Shown here piece after piece: positions 8,740 to 17,338 of a DNA stretch of 64,000 bases; position 1 is the stretch's first letter, and every line of letters begins with the position of its first letter. Position numbers and translations under genes: made by a program. The DNA comes from Paenirhizobium daejeonense. Its GTDB lineage: Bacteria; Pseudomonadota; Alphaproteobacteria; Rhizobiales; Rhizobiaceae. The notes below the pieces were generated by a model that made no database searches, had not been told where the DNA came from, and saw only the letters and a list, made by a program, of their open reading frames with translations. The DNA lies in the NCBI RefSeq assembly GCF_014280875.1, contig NZ_JACLAL010000007.1, forward strand, positions 62,001 to 126,000, written 5' to 3'.

Positions 8740-8973
8740 GCAAGAACCGGCTCTGGAGTTCTGGAGCGCCGAAACGAATAACTGTCGGAGCCATCATTCA
8801 CTCGGCACACCTACCTAAAATGGGTCGGAACAAGGGGGGCTCACAGCCGCTCGACTTTTATCAATCAAAGACAACCACACCACGAACTGCAGTTCCGACA
8901 GCAGGCGGGTCATTTCATTCTATGGTGCCGCGTGATGTTTTCGTCACGATTTCAGTTGCCCGCCGTGACGTAT

Positions 8974-8989
8974 CGTTACAATTGTAACG
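8974..8989. promoter_or_regulatory. Perfect 16-bp palindrome before the autotransporter
   Basis: CGTTACAATTGTAACG is an exact palindrome, 106 bases before the autotransporter ATG and near the probable promoter region. The size and AT-rich centre suit a dimeric repressor or activator. The rest of 8740-9095 has no gene. Confidence 0.5.
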
Positions 8990-9028
8990 TAGAAAAAATT
9001 AGATATTTTCAATGGCTTAATTAAAGTT

Positions 9029-9088
9029 CCTGCATCGCGTGAACCATTTGCGCATGGCGGCGAGAGGCCCTTCTCTTCTCGATGCAGG
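9029..9088 (+). promoter_or_regulatory. 5' leader hairpin covering the autotransporter ribosome binding site
   Basis: CCTGCATCG (9029-9037) is the exact reverse complement of CGATGCAGG (9080-9088). The second arm contains most of the likely Shine-Dalgarno sequence (GCAGGGA, 9084-9090) lying 6-7 bases before ATG 9096. The 42-base interior can form smaller stems (CCAT/ATGG and GAGA/TCTC). If it folds, translation would be reduced until the stem melts or is bound. Function is inferred from pairing only. Confidence 0.4.
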
Positions 9089-9095
9089 GACATAA

Positions 9096-11897
9096 ATGCT
9101 TAAATATTTGGTGATTGGAGCCGTGGGAGCGCGGCGGACTCAAAAAGCTGGCGCAACCAGCCGTGGCGCACTGCTGGCGTCTACGATACTTTTGACATTG
9201 CCGTCGTTGGCCCGAGCTGACATGACGTACGATACTTTGGGAAACACCCTCACGACTGACCTGGATGCGGGAACATCTCTTTACGTTGGTCATGCATTAG
9301 ACGGAAGCCTGGAGATTTCGGGAGGCGCGATCCTCGAAAGCGACTATGGCATGCTGGGATACAACGCAGCCACAAAAGGTGAGCTGACAATCACCGGCGG
9401 GTCTTCGTGGATCAACTACGATTCGCTGTTTGTTGGCTTTTCGGGCGAGGGCGTCCTGACCATCGAAGATGGCAGTCTTGTAAATGCTTCAGCCACAACG
9501 ATAGCACGGTCAGACGACAGCGTTGGCGCAGTGACAGTGACGGGCACAGGATCCATTCTGAACACCGGTACCATCGTGGTCGGCGACTACGGCACCGCCA
9601 CCCTCAATATCGAAGATGGCGGCCAGGTGACGAATGGGAACTACGCCTACATCGCCCTCTCCGGTGGAAGTGTCGGCACGGCAACGGTCTCAGGTGCCGG
9701 CTCCACCTGGACGAATACCGGTGAATTCTACGCCGGTTACTTCGGAAACGGGACGCTCAACATTGAAGATGGCGGTCTCGTCGAGGATAGTGTCGGATAC
9801 CTCGGCTACGAAAGTGTGGGAACCGGAACCGCAACAGTCACTGGCGCCGGTTCTATCTGGGCCAACAGCAGTAAGCTTTACATCGCGGATCAGGGCCACG
9901 GCACTCTTACCATTCAAAACGGCGGTGTGGTTTCCGTCGGCACGGAGCAACCGGACGGCACTTTTGACGGCATTACCTACATCGGTTATCAGGCCGGGGC
10001 GACCGGCTCGCTTGTTATCGGGTCTGCCGCCGGCGACACAGCCACGGCCGCGGGAGCCCTGAAAGCCGGTTCGATCAAATTCGGGCACGGAACAGGAAGC
10101 ATCGTCTTCAATCACACGGATGATGACTACGACTTCTCGGCCGAGATCAATGGCTCCGGCACCATCAGCCATCTTTCCGGTGTCACGACGCTTTCCGGCG
10201 ACAACTCCAATTTTTCGGGCTTCACCAACGTAACGGGTGGTACGCTTTACATCGCGGATACTCTCGGTGGCATGATCGCCGTTTCGGACAGGGGAACGCT
10301 AGGTGGAATTGGCACGCTCGGCTCCACCACGATCAAGGATGGCGGCACCCTGTCGCCGGGTTATTCTGGTGCACTTGGAACCCTCACGGTCGATGGCGAT
10401 CTCGTGCTGGAAAACGGATCTACATATGCCGTTGATGTAACCAGTGCGTCGAGCGATCTCATTAGTGTTACCGGCACGACAACCATCGCTGCGGAAGCCG
10501 GTGTGAGCGTGACGTCGCTCGACGCATCCACCAGCTATCAGACCGCGCAGACATATTCGATTATCAACTCGGCGGGCACGCTGACCGGCACTTTCGACAC
10601 TGTCACCAGCAAGTCCGCCTTTCTCGACCTCACAACTTCCTACGATGACAACAACGCCTATTTGACCGTGGCATTGAAATCAACCGGTGGCACCGGATCG
10701 GGTGATAGTGAACCTGACAATGGCGGTTCGGGCGTATTTAGGCCGATAGCGCGAACGGCGAACCAGCGGTCTGTTGGATCTGCGCTTGATTCCCTTGAAC
10801 AATCCGGTCAGTCGCTTGAACTTTACAACAGCCTTCTCCTTCTGAGCGAGGATGAGGCGTTGCGAACCTACGAGCAGCTTTCCGGCAATGTCTATGGCAC
10901 CGCGCGGGGTTCGTTCATCCAGTCGAGCCGCGCTGTCAACTCTGCACTCAACAGCCGCATTCGCAGCGTGACGGGCGGTGTGGCTGCTCCGTCCTCCATG
11001 GCGCTCGGCTACGCGGAAGAGCCGAGGGCTGCAAAAGAGGATGATCGCTTCGCGGCTATTGAGAAGCAGAAGGATTTCGACCCTGATCGTTTCGCAACAT
11101 GGATCACCGGTTTCGGCTCCTGGGGCAAGGTGAGTGGCCTGGACGGTGAATCCGATACCGATACTTCAAGTGGCGGCGTTCTCGTCGGTGGCGACGTCGC
11201 GATCGGCGATGACTGGCGCGTCGGTGTGCTTGGTGGCTACAGCCGATCGTTCTTCGATACGAACAGCAGCGAAGGCGATAGCACCAACTACCACCTTGGC
11301 ACCTATTCCGGGAACAAGTGGGGGCCCGTCGCATTCCGCATGGGCGTCAACTACACCTGGCATGACGTCGGCACGACCCGTGACATCACCGCCCTTGGCC
11401 AGACACTCTCCGGAGATTACGACGCGTCTAGCCTCAATGCCTATGGCGAGTTGGCCTATCGTCTAGATGTCGGCACCTCGGCATTCGAACCCTTCGCAGC
11501 GCTTGCCCATACCCGCCTGAAGACCGATGGTTTCGCCGAAACCGGCGGCAGCGCGGCTCTGACGGTCGATTCATCCACAATGGACACAAGCTACACCACC
11601 ATTGGTCTGCGCACGTCGACCGATTTCGATCTGTTCGGGATCGCCTCGATGGCCCGCGGTACCGTCGGATGGCTTCATGCGTTCGGCGATGTCGATCCGG
11701 TGTCTTCCGCACGCTTCGTCACGGGTGACAGCTTCTCCGTCTCCAGCACACCGCTCGATCGCAACGCGGTACTTCTCGAGGCGGGCGTGGATTTCACCGT
11801 TACGCCAGTCTCCACGTTGAGCCTGACCTACAACGGCCAGATCGGTTCGAACGCCTACGACCACGTGGCAAGCGCCAAGCTGCGTGTGAAGTTCTGA
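9096..11897 (+). CDS. Autotransporter (type V secretion) with repeat passenger
   Basis: A 933-residue protein that should export its own passenger domain to the cell surface. An extended N-terminal signal (to about residue 42, ARADMTY) precedes a passenger of roughly 48-residue repeats with the pattern GTATVTGAGS - W.N - G.GTLNIEDGG, at least four copies between residues about 85 and 290, typical of beta-helical adhesins. A linker rich in Gly/Ser follows, then the autotransporter beta-barrel domain (FATWITGFGSWGKVSGLDGE onward) ending in the terminal aromatic (KLRVKF). No protease or lipase motif is seen, so adhesion or aggregation is more likely than enzymatic activity. ATG 9096 has CAGGGA upstream. 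A strong hairpin follows the stop. Confidence 0.9.
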   Translation: MLKYLVIGAVGARRTQKAGATSRGALLASTILLTLPSLARADMTYDTLGNTLTTDLDAGTSLYVGHALDGSLEISGGAILESDYGMLGYNAATKGELTITGGSSWINYDSLFVGFSGEGVLTIEDGSLVNASATTIARSDDSVGAVTVTGTGSILNTGTIVVGDYGTATLNIEDGGQVTNGNYAYIALSGGSVGTATVSGAGSTWTNTGEFYAGYFGNGTLNIEDGGLVEDSVGYLGYESVGTGTATVTGAGSIWANSSKLYIADQGHGTLTIQNGGVVSVGTEQPDGTFDGITYIGYQAGATGSLVIGSAAGDTATAAGALKAGSIKFGHGTGSIVFNHTDDDYDFSAEINGSGTISHLSGVTTLSGDNSNFSGFTNVTGGTLYIADTLGGMIAVSDRGTLGGIGTLGSTTIKDGGTLSPGYSGALGTLTVDGDLVLENGSTYAVDVTSASSDLISVTGTTTIAAEAGVSVTSLDASTSYQTAQTYSIINSAGTLTGTFDTVTSKSAFLDLTTSYDDNNAYLTVALKSTGGTGSGDSEPDNGGSGVFRPIARTANQRSVGSALDSLEQSGQSLELYNSLLLLSEDEALRTYEQLSGNVYGTARGSFIQSSRAVNSALNSRIRSVTGGVAAPSSMALGYAEEPRAAKEDDRFAAIEKQKDFDPDRFATWITGFGSWGKVSGLDGESDTDTSSGGVLVGGDVAIGDDWRVGVLGGYSRSFFDTNSSEGDSTNYHLGTYSGNKWGPVAFRMGVNYTWHDVGTTRDITALGQTLSGDYDASSLNAYGELAYRLDVGTSAFEPFAALAHTRLKTDGFAETGGSAALTVDSSTMDTSYTTIGLRTSTDFDLFGIASMARGTVGWLHAFGDVDPVSSARFVTGDSFSVSSTPLDRNAVLLEAGVDFTVTPVSTLSLTYNGQIGSNAYDHVASAKLRVKF

Positions 11898-11919
11898 GCG
11901 CAGGAATACGGATGAAACG

Positions 11920-11946
11920 AGAGAGCGGCGGTCTTCGCCGCTCTCT
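11920..11946 (+). terminator. Strong hairpin terminator after the autotransporter
   Basis: AGAGAGCGGCG (11920-11930) and CGCCGCTCTCT (11936-11946) form a perfect 11-bp, GC-rich stem with a 5-base loop, followed by a short T-rich tract. It begins 22 bases after the autotransporter stop. It also lies inside the open frame of the next gene if that gene starts at ATG 11912, which argues for a later start. Confidence 0.8.
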
Positions 11947-12082
11947 TTACCCGCAGTCTTCCTCCCTTGTTTCCCAGCAATCCGCCATCCCACTTGACAA
12001 CCCGTCCAAGGAGGGTGAGGCAGAAAACCTCCGCTATTCAATCGGATCGTATATCCAAGACAATCGGAAGACACTCTGGCTC

Positions 12083-14143
12083 ATGGCTGCGATGAGTTTC
12101 CTGTTACTGCTACTGGCCACATTGTTCACGGGGGCCGACCCGCTGCATGCGAACGAAGCGGGGAACGGGATACGGGTCATGCAGATACCCGCAGGCCAGT
12201 ATGAAGCACTCCCGCTGGACGGCTTCATCGACGTGGCACTCCTGAAGGATGAGCGCGTCTCGTTACAGGACGTGCTGCAGCAGCAGTCGCTGTTTGCGCC
12301 ACTTGCAGGGCACGACATCAATCTCGGTTTCGTTCGCACGTCGGCCTGGATTCGGTTCGCTCTCGCCCTGCCTCCCGAAATCACGGAGCCGCAACGCATC
12401 ACGTTGTCCATGATGCCGAACTTCACCGATGAACTCACAACCTATGTGGGCTTGGAGCGAGACGGCATGCGCGCGACAGATTTCGAGCGTTACGACATGG
12501 GCGATCACTCCCGACGCTCGTGGGCCAACATCAGCACCTCTGCGAACATTCTTCCCATCGAAATACAACCCGGCGAAACTACCAGTGTTTACATCCGGGC
12601 GCGCAATGAGGATGCAAGCCTGAATGTTTCGGTAGAGCTGCTGTCTCCCAGATACTACGAATACAGATCGATTATCCAGAATATCGTTCGAGGCATGTGG
12701 TTCGGAGGAATGAGCATCTTGCTCATCATCCAGTTTTTCTTCTTGTATTTCGACAGAAAGAAATTTTACGTCTTTCTCATACTCGACATATTGGCTGTCA
12801 GTTCGACCTATTTGGGAAGTCTCGGTCTCGCAAGACTTCTGTTTTTTAACAATGGCGGTCTTGGTAATGATTACCTGACCAGCATGTCATCCTGGTTCGG
12901 CCTGTCTGCCGGCGCTCTTTCCATTGCGGCAATCCTTGAGCTTCCCACACGATACCCGCGGATCGACCTGTTTTTCCGTGTTGCAATTTTCCTTGGTGCT
13001 ATTGGCGTGGTTTGTGTTTTCCTTGGCGTCAACCGCTACTTCGTGCTGGTGGCCGGACCTACCATCCTGACGATCACCACCCTGGCCATGGCGGTTGTCC
13101 TCCTCGATTTTACCCGCTCGCCAAACGCCCAGCACGGACTCAACCTTGCGGCATTCAGCCTCCTGTGGGGGGGCTTAATAGCAACCAATGGCCAGCGTTA
13201 CGGGATCCTTCCCTTACCCACCTGGGTTGCAGGATCCTATGCCGCGACCAGCATCATGCATTTTACCTTGCTGACCGGCTCCCTGGCAGTGCGGCTCCGC
13301 AACGCGGAAACCGCGGCCCGAAGCGCGGATCGTCGGGCGCTTCTGGCCGCGAACGCGGCTGAACAGCGAGCGAACGATCTTGTGGTCGAAAGAACGCGAG
13401 AGCTTGCGGAAGCCAAAGCCGTGGCGGAAACCGCACTGCGTGCGGAGTTGCAGACGCAACAACTGCAGGTTCGGTTCATGGAGGTTATTTCGCACCAGTA
13501 CCGGACACCGCTCGGTGTCATCAGGACAAATCTGGAGAGTGTCAGGCTTACGCTACCTGCAGGCGATCTGCCCAACCGCCAGCGACTGGATCGCGCGCGC
13601 GCCGGTATCGCGCGCCTGGTCGAAGTACTCGAAGTGAATCTGACGCGAAGCAAGCTGCAAGGGTCCTCATATCAACCGACATTCGAGGAGACGAAGGTCG
13701 CCGATATCGTGAACGGCGCAGTTTCAAGCGCCAGAGACCTGATCCATGGGGCAACACTGCACGTCTCACTGGCCGCGAGCGCCGAGCAGGCGAGAGTTCA
13801 CGCCGATCCAGAGATGCTGGGACTTGCGATTATCAATCTGCTTGAAAACGCCTTCAAGTTTTCAGCCCCCTGCGGCTCCACTGTAGTCTGGCTTGACGTA
13901 TCTTGTGAGATGGGTGAGGTGCACATAACGATCCGGGATCGGGGGGTGGGTATCGATGGGGAAAAGATTGAGGACCTTATCGACAACAACAGAAGAGGGC
14001 TCAACTCCCACCAGATCAAAGGAACTGGAGTGGGCTTGTCTCTGGTAAAACGGACAACTGACGCACATTCAGGGCGTTTCGTTCTTGCCGGTCGGGCCGA
14101 GGGCGGCACCGTGGCCACCATCGTCTTGCCAATTCTCGGATGA
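12083..14143 (+). CDS. Sensor histidine kinase with 7TM-DISM sensor module
   Basis: Membrane sensor kinase that probably phosphorylates the regulator at 14348. After a signal-like segment (MAAMSFLLLLLATLF) there is a periplasmic domain of the 7TMR-DISMED2 type, then seven hydrophobic helices, a short coiled coil, a HisKA dimerisation helix with the phospho-accepting His in VISHQYRTPLGVIRTN, and an ATPase domain with N box (INLLENAFKFS), G1 (IRDRGVGIDG) and G2 (GTGVGLSLVKR). The frame is open back to ATG 11912, which has an AGGA, but that reading would encode the terminator hairpin and 57 unconserved residues; 12083 precedes a normal export signal. Start is therefore uncertain. The signal sensed is unknown, and its position after the autotransporter suggests, but does not show, a link. 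Confidence 0.85.
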   Translation: MAAMSFLLLLLATLFTGADPLHANEAGNGIRVMQIPAGQYEALPLDGFIDVALLKDERVSLQDVLQQQSLFAPLAGHDINLGFVRTSAWIRFALALPPEITEPQRITLSMMPNFTDELTTYVGLERDGMRATDFERYDMGDHSRRSWANISTSANILPIEIQPGETTSVYIRARNEDASLNVSVELLSPRYYEYRSIIQNIVRGMWFGGMSILLIIQFFFLYFDRKKFYVFLILDILAVSSTYLGSLGLARLLFFNNGGLGNDYLTSMSSWFGLSAGALSIAAILELPTRYPRIDLFFRVAIFLGAIGVVCVFLGVNRYFVLVAGPTILTITTLAMAVVLLDFTRSPNAQHGLNLAAFSLLWGGLIATNGQRYGILPLPTWVAGSYAATSIMHFTLLTGSLAVRLRNAETAARSADRRALLAANAAEQRANDLVVERTRELAEAKAVAETALRAELQTQQLQVRFMEVISHQYRTPLGVIRTNLESVRLTLPAGDLPNRQRLDRARAGIARLVEVLEVNLTRSKLQGSSYQPTFEETKVADIVNGAVSSARDLIHGATLHVSLAASAEQARVHADPEMLGLAIINLLENAFKFSAPCGSTVVWLDVSCEMGEVHITIRDRGVGIDGEKIEDLIDNNRRGLNSHQIKGTGVGLSLVKRTTDAHSGRFVLAGRAEGGTVATIVLPILG

Positions 14144-14347
14144 GACATAAGTTAACTGAATGTCAGCCTTGGCGCTGTTCTCTGAGCCGGGGGTTGTCTG
14201 ATAGGAGATTTCTCTTGGTCGACGGGCTTGTGCGAAGTTTCGCGGTGAGACCGGAGGTCCATGGCGCGCCACAGGGAGTCTACCGGAATACGACATGCAC
14301 AGTTGCGGTCGATGCGCTGAACAAATCAGCGGTGCGGTAAGTAAGTT

Positions 14348-15064
14348 ATGAATTCGAGGGAAAGTGAACCGGTTCGCGTGATCATCGTTGAAGACGATGC
14401 AGACCTGAGAGAGGGACTGACCGACTTTCTGCGCTTGCATTTCTTCGCTGTGACGGCAGTCGCAACCGGAAGGGATTTCACTCTGGCATTCGCGACTGAG
14501 ACCTTCGATATTGCGATCATTGACGTAAACCTACCTGACGTGAGCGGCTTTGAGATCGTGCAACGTCTGACAAAAACTACAAATATGGGTGTGATCATGT
14601 TGACCGCCCGGACATCACGAGGCGACAAGCTGAGAGGCTATGCCGAGGGTGCAAACCTGTATTTGACTAAGCCGGTTGACGGCGATGAACTCGCTTTCGC
14701 GGTCAAGAACCTGTCGAGGCGAATAAAAGCGGGTGCAACGGGCTTAAAGGAGTTACCTCGATCGGCAGGCAATTGGTCCCTTGACCGTGTCGGCCATCGC
14801 CTCGTTTCCCCCCAAGGCATGATAATCAAATTGTCCGGACGTGAAGCAACGCTCCTATCAACTTTGGTGGCAGCAAACGGGACGATCGTTCCCCGTGCGG
14901 AGCTCGGCCTTGCCGTGGGGTACGATTCAGTTTCGGACACGCGCAGTCTCGACGCAGTTGTGCAACGGTTACGAGTGAAGGCGCGGGAAGCCGGAACGGA
15001 ATTGCCGGTGCATGTCATTCACGGCGTTGGCTTTCAGCTTTCCGGGAACGTAATCGTGTCCTAG
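14348..15064 (+). CDS. Two-component response regulator, OmpR-type
   Basis: A 238-residue regulator. The receiver domain carries the acidic pair (VIIVEDDADLREGL), the phospho-acceptor Asp in IIDVNLPDVSG, a Thr in MLTARTS and a Lys in YLTKPVDGDEL. The C-terminal half is a winged-helix DNA-binding domain (LSGREATLLSTLVAANG to HVIHGVGFQLSG). It lies 204 bases after the kinase gene on the same strand. The gap holds no recognisable gene, so the pair may be co-transcribed. Targets unknown; the autotransporter upstream is a reasonable candidate. The ribosome binding site before ATG 14348 is weak. Confidence 0.88.
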   Translation: MNSRESEPVRVIIVEDDADLREGLTDFLRLHFFAVTAVATGRDFTLAFATETFDIAIIDVNLPDVSGFEIVQRLTKTTNMGVIMLTARTSRGDKLRGYAEGANLYLTKPVDGDELAFAVKNLSRRIKAGATGLKELPRSAGNWSLDRVGHRLVSPQGMIIKLSGREATLLSTLVAANGTIVPRAELGLAVGYDSVSDTRSLDAVVQRLRVKAREAGTELPVHVIHGVGFQLSGNVIVS

Positions 15065-15254
15065 GTCTGGACGATCGAGACGGGTCAGTTCTCAGTGGCA
15101 ATCAACAGGTATAGCAGAAAAACCACGCCTTATCAGTCATTTGAGTGACCTTTGCGCGCTTGGGTGCAGTTCGGGCGCGGCTTGAGATAGGGGGCCGTTT
15201 AGGCTATTTCCTCCTCAGCATTGATCAGCCAACAGTAAAGGCGAAGATTCCCGT

Positions 15255-16184
15255 ATGGCACCCGATTTCCTCGTCACGCATTCCGGCGGTTTCCATGCCG
15301 ACGAAGTGTTGTCCAGCGTCGTCCTCACACGACTTTTTCCTCAGGCGAAGCTGGTGCGGAGCAGGGCGCCGGAATGGATCAAGGCCGGCCCCGACCGTAT
15401 CGTCTATGATGTTGGTGGCTTTTATGACGCCGCTGCGGGGATCTTCGATCATCACCAGCGCGGGGCACCGTTGCGGGACGATGGCCAGCCCTTCAGTTCG
15501 TTCGGCCTGATCTGGAGGCATTTCGGCCGAAATTATCTGGCCGCTCTCTCGGTGCCCGATGGCTTCATCGAAACAGTGCACGCCTCGTTCGATGCAAGCT
15601 TCGTGCTGCCGGTGGATCTGGTGGACAACGGCGCGCTCAGTCCCGCCAGCGCCGGTGCACTGGCCGGCCTGACGCTGCCGTCACTCATCGAAACCCTGAA
15701 GCCGCCATTCGACGAGCGGGACCCTGAGGCGACCGAACGCGCATTTCATGCCGCGATCGCCATTGCCCGCAGCTTCATCGAGGCAAGGATAGGCGGGCTG
15801 AATGCCAAGCTTCGCGCCGAAGCGCTGGTCTTGAGCGCCATTGCCGCTGCGGGGCAGGGCAGGGTGCTTGAGCTGCCAATGGGCATGCCGTTTCGATCGG
15901 CCGTCGTGAAGGCGGGCGCGGACCAGCTGCTGTTCGTGGTCCATCCGCGCGATACGGACTGGTGCGTGACCGGCATTCGCCGGGCGGAAGAAGGGTTTGA
16001 ACAGCGCGCCGACCTTCCTGCCGTATGGGCGGGCCTGACCGGCAGCGCCCTTGAACAGGCAAGCGGCGTCGAAGGCGCAAGCTTCTGTCACAACGGCCGC
16101 TTCATCGCCGCAGCAAAGACGCGGGAAGCCGCACTTGCCATGGCGGACATTGCCGTGCGGGAAGCGGAAAAGGTCGCTGCTTAA
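15255..16184 (+). CDS. MYG1-family protein (DHH-like metal-dependent hydrolase fold)
   Basis: A 309-residue member of the MYG1/GAMM1 family, related to DHH phosphoesterases; the eukaryotic member is a 3'-5' exoribonuclease and the bacterial role is unsettled. Metal-ligand motifs are visible: THSGGFHADEVLSS near the start, VYDVGGFYDAA, and IFDHHQRGAP with paired His. The C-terminal part (LFVVHPRDTDWCVTGIR) matches the family. It seems to be a single-gene unit, followed by a hairpin at 16199-16238, with no functional tie to its neighbours. Confidence 0.9.
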   Translation: MAPDFLVTHSGGFHADEVLSSVVLTRLFPQAKLVRSRAPEWIKAGPDRIVYDVGGFYDAAAGIFDHHQRGAPLRDDGQPFSSFGLIWRHFGRNYLAALSVPDGFIETVHASFDASFVLPVDLVDNGALSPASAGALAGLTLPSLIETLKPPFDERDPEATERAFHAAIAIARSFIEARIGGLNAKLRAEALVLSAIAAAGQGRVLELPMGMPFRSAVVKAGADQLLFVVHPRDTDWCVTGIRRAEEGFEQRADLPAVWAGLTGSALEQASGVEGASFCHNGRFIAAAKTREAALAMADIAVREAEKVAA

Positions 16185-16198
16185 CGCGAGACGATTAA

Positions 16199-16238
16199 CT
16201 GTTTCAGCAGGGACTGCGTAGCGGACTTGCTGGAACAG
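16199..16238 (+). terminator. Terminator-like hairpin after the MYG1 gene
   Basis: CTGTTTCAGCA (16199-16209) pairs with TGCTGGAACAG (16228-16238), 11 bp including one G-U pair, with an 18-base loop. No clear T tract follows. Confidence 0.4.
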
Positions 16239-16356
16239 CATGACAAAAACGGGACGGAGTTTGTCCCCGGATGCCTGCTTGGGTGGCGCTTATCAGTACG
16301 CCAGTTTCCGACGCAGGCTCTGTATACCAGTCGGATCCGCGACCGACTGACCTGAC

Positions 16357-16518
16357 TTAGATCTGAGCCTTACCACCATCGATGAAGAGTTCGGCGCCTT
16401 TGGCGAAGCTCGACACTTCTGTTGCGAGAGACCGCACGGCCTTGCCGATTTCCTCGGGTGCGCCGACGCGGCCGTGCGGACCGGGCGAGACGACGTTGAC
16501 GCGGATGCCCGTGCCCTC
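16357..16518 (-). pseudogene. Short-chain dehydrogenase remnant (C-terminal pieces)
   Basis: The minus strand encodes GIRVNVVSPGP joined directly to GRVGAPEEIGKAVRSLA and ending FAKGAELFIDGGKAQI. In intact SDRs the first and second segments are separated by about 40 residues, so the fragment has lost both its N-terminal two thirds and an internal block. It abuts the beta-lactamase-fold remnant on the opposite strand. Confidence 0.65.
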
Positions 16519-16530
16519 AAGATCGAAGAT

Positions 16531-16749
16531 CCAGGAACGCACCAGATTGCGGCATTCATCGCTCCGCACGACCACTTCCCAGCGCGGGCGCGCGATATCG
16601 CCGGCGAACAGAATGTCGACGTCTTCATCTCCAATCACAATATCTATGACGAAGCGGTTCAGAAGCTGGAAGCGATGCGGACCGGAACAAGCAAAAGCAA
16701 TCCGTTCGTCATCGGAACTTACACCCCTAGCGGGCGCTCCCCGTCATGA
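16531..16749 (+). pseudogene. Metallo-beta-lactamase-fold hydrolase, C-terminal remnant
   Basis: The plus frame reads HFPARARDIAGEQNVDVF, then ISNHNIYDEAVQKLEAMR and NPFVIGT, resembling the C-terminal region of B3-like metallo-beta-lactamase-fold proteins, with the conserved SNH. The catalytic HxHxDH core is missing, and the 5' boundary runs into the SDR remnant on the other strand. Frame is open to a stop at 16747-16749. Family assignment rests on one motif block. Confidence 0.45.
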
Positions 16750-17104
16750 ACGAATGCGCACAGGCGACAATGGTAGCCTGGAAAGCGTGAGCGCGCGTGT
16801 TCCCTTATATCGTCCGCTCCAGACGAAAAGCACATTTTGACGTCCAGCACTCCACTTTGCGCAAATCCTAATTCCCAAGGAGAAAAACAGTAGAAAATTG
16901 CAATAAAAACAAATGCTTGATGTCATCGTAACGGCCTTTGTTTCGGCGTATATTCTGGTTGGCGCGCGGCTTTTGCAGTACGGCTTGCGTTACCCATGAC
17001 AACGGGGCGAACGGTACGGATATAGGCCTGATATCGTCGACAGAAACAGCGCTCTTGTTGCGATCGATATCAACATGGTTTCGCTTTACGCGGAACCGCG
17101 AAAA

Positions 17105-17300
17105 ATTGTTGATGCGGATGAGACGGTCGTCCCGGCGATCAGCTACGGTACTGAGGCCTGGCTGTTCCAGAACGGGGGGACATGATGTGATCATCTGCGA
17201 ACCAGGTGACATCTCCCGCGCGCACAAGCCCAACGAATGGACCGGCGTAGACGAGCTTCAAGCCTTGTCGAGCCATGATAAAACGCGTTGTAACGGGTGA
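17105..17300 (+). pseudogene. ArgE-like M20 peptidase C-terminal remnant, frameshifted
   Basis: One frame gives VVPAISYGTEAWLFQNGG (ending about 17178). The next frame continues HDVIICEPGDISRAHKPNEW to a stop near 17300. Together they match the C-terminal block of acetylornithine deacetylase-like M20 peptidases (SYGTEAGLFQ - GPGSIEQAHKPNE), including the metal-binding His region. A frameshift near 17175-17181 and absence of the N-terminal domain make it non-functional. The region 16750-17104 holds no other recognisable gene. Confidence 0.55.
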
Positions 17301-17338
17301 AGCCCGATGAAATTGCAGCTATCCGGGAGACGGAGCCT

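Noticed and set aside
7847..8747. 8-bp target duplication around the IS6 copy
   Set aside because: The flanking octamers CGCTTGCG and GCAAGAAC do not match as direct repeats; the similarity seen is inverted and belongs to the extended terminal repeat.
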